Shown here one piece after another: positions 5,585 to 5,852 of a stretch of DNA of 5,852 nt; positions within the stretch are counted from its first letter, which is position 1; each line of letters opens with the position of its first letter. The notes below the pieces were generated by a model. It saw only the letters and a program-made list of their open reading frames with translations, was not told the origin of the DNA and ran no database searches. The stretch lies in the NCBI GenBank assembly GCA_028696365.1, contig JAQVHG010000144.1, forward strand, positions 1 to 5,852, written 5' to 3'. The position numbers were made by a program, and so were the translations under genes. Origin of the DNA: Methanofollis sp. (lineage in GTDB: Archaea; Halobacteriota; Methanomicrobia; Methanomicrobiales; Methanofollaceae).

Positions 5585-5852
5585 ATGACTAGAAGAAAAA
5601 AGATGGTAGAGCGGGTCACCGAGCTGATGGACAAGCCCGAGCGGATCCGCAACATTGGTATCGTAGCGCACATCGACCACGGTAAGACCACCCTTTCCGA
5701 CAACCTGCTTGCAGGTGCCGGGATGATCTCGGAGGAACTTGCCGGGCACCAGCTCTTCATGGACTCTGACGAGGAGGAGCAGGCCCGCGGGATCACCATC
5801 GACTCGTCCAACGTCTCGATGGTCCACGAGTACGGCGGAAACCAATACCTCA
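5585..5852 (+). CDS. fusA: Translation elongation factor EF-2, N-terminal part, cut by window edge
   Basis: GTPase that drives translocation of tRNA and mRNA through the ribosome, the archaeal counterpart of EF-G (also named aef2). Only 89 codons of a protein of about 730 residues are present. Seen: a basic start MTRRKKM, the G1 loop AHIDHGKT (28-35), where His32 replaces the Ala of bacterial EF-G (AHIDAGKT) and so marks the archaeal/eukaryotic family, and the switch I/G2 segment EEEQARGITI (63-72). ATG 5585 has GAGG at 5574-5577, 7 nt upstream. The later G motifs and the diphthamide-bearing domain IV lie outside the window. It follows rps7 by 29 nt, the usual str-type order rps12-rps7-EF-2, where tuf normally comes next. 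The intervening T8 tract may lower its transcription relative to the ribosomal protein genes. Confidence 0.97.
   Translation, partial: MTRRKKMVERVTELMDKPERIRNIGIVAHIDHGKTTLSDNLLAGAGMISEELAGHQLFMDSDEEEQARGITIDSSNVSMVHEYGGNQYL

Noticed and set aside
1..5852. Mobile element, CRISPR array, prophage or defence system
   Set aside because: All sequence is taken up by recognisable core genes; no repeated spacers, terminal inverted repeats, integrase or transposase were seen, and base composition is even apart from the promoter gaps.

Overview
The window looks like ordinary chromosomal core from a methanogenic archaeon, most plausibly of the Methanomicrobiales (Methanoculleus/Methanofollis-like). That order is an impression from remembered protein sequences, not a search result. 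Archaeal identity itself is well supported: a eukaryote-type class I release factor with NIKS and GGQ motifs, an EF-2 with the AHIDHGKT G1 loop, archaeal-type uS12 and uS7, TATA-like elements in AT-rich gaps, and strong Shine-Dalgarno sequences (GGTGA, GGAG). The DNA is GC-rich and almost wall-to-wall coding. I see no mobile element, tRNA, rRNA or CRISPR, and no gene-free stretch longer than about 165 bases.

Layout. Two transcription blocks diverge from a gap at 4341-4503. Leftward (minus strand) run queD, queE and queC, then a Nudix hydrolase, then after an 81-bp gap prf1 (aRF1) and the N-terminal part of argS, which leaves the window at base 1. Rightward (plus strand) run rps12, rps7 and the start of the EF-2 gene, which leaves the window at base 5852.

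How the genes work together. QueD, QueE and QueC are three consecutive enzymes that turn the GTP-derived dihydroneopterin triphosphate into preQ0, the base that archaea insert into tRNA to make archaeosine. They are packed with a 14-nt overlap and a 3-nt gap, and a Nudix hydrolase with ADP-ribose-pyrophosphatase features is joined to queC by an ATGA overlap. prf1 and argS overlap by one base (TGATG). The plus-strand block supplies two small-subunit ribosomal proteins and the translocation factor. Apart from the Nudix enzyme, every gene serves translation: tRNA modification, tRNA charging, termination, ribosome structure and elongation.

I do not find a new biological system here. The points most worth checking are the Nudix gene coupled to the preQ0 operon, a predicted leaderless queD mRNA, an oligo-T tract between rps7 and the EF-2 gene, a 12-bp palindromic TATA region before rps12, and two start codons (prf1, rps7) that automatic annotation could place inside their own Shine-Dalgarno sequence.
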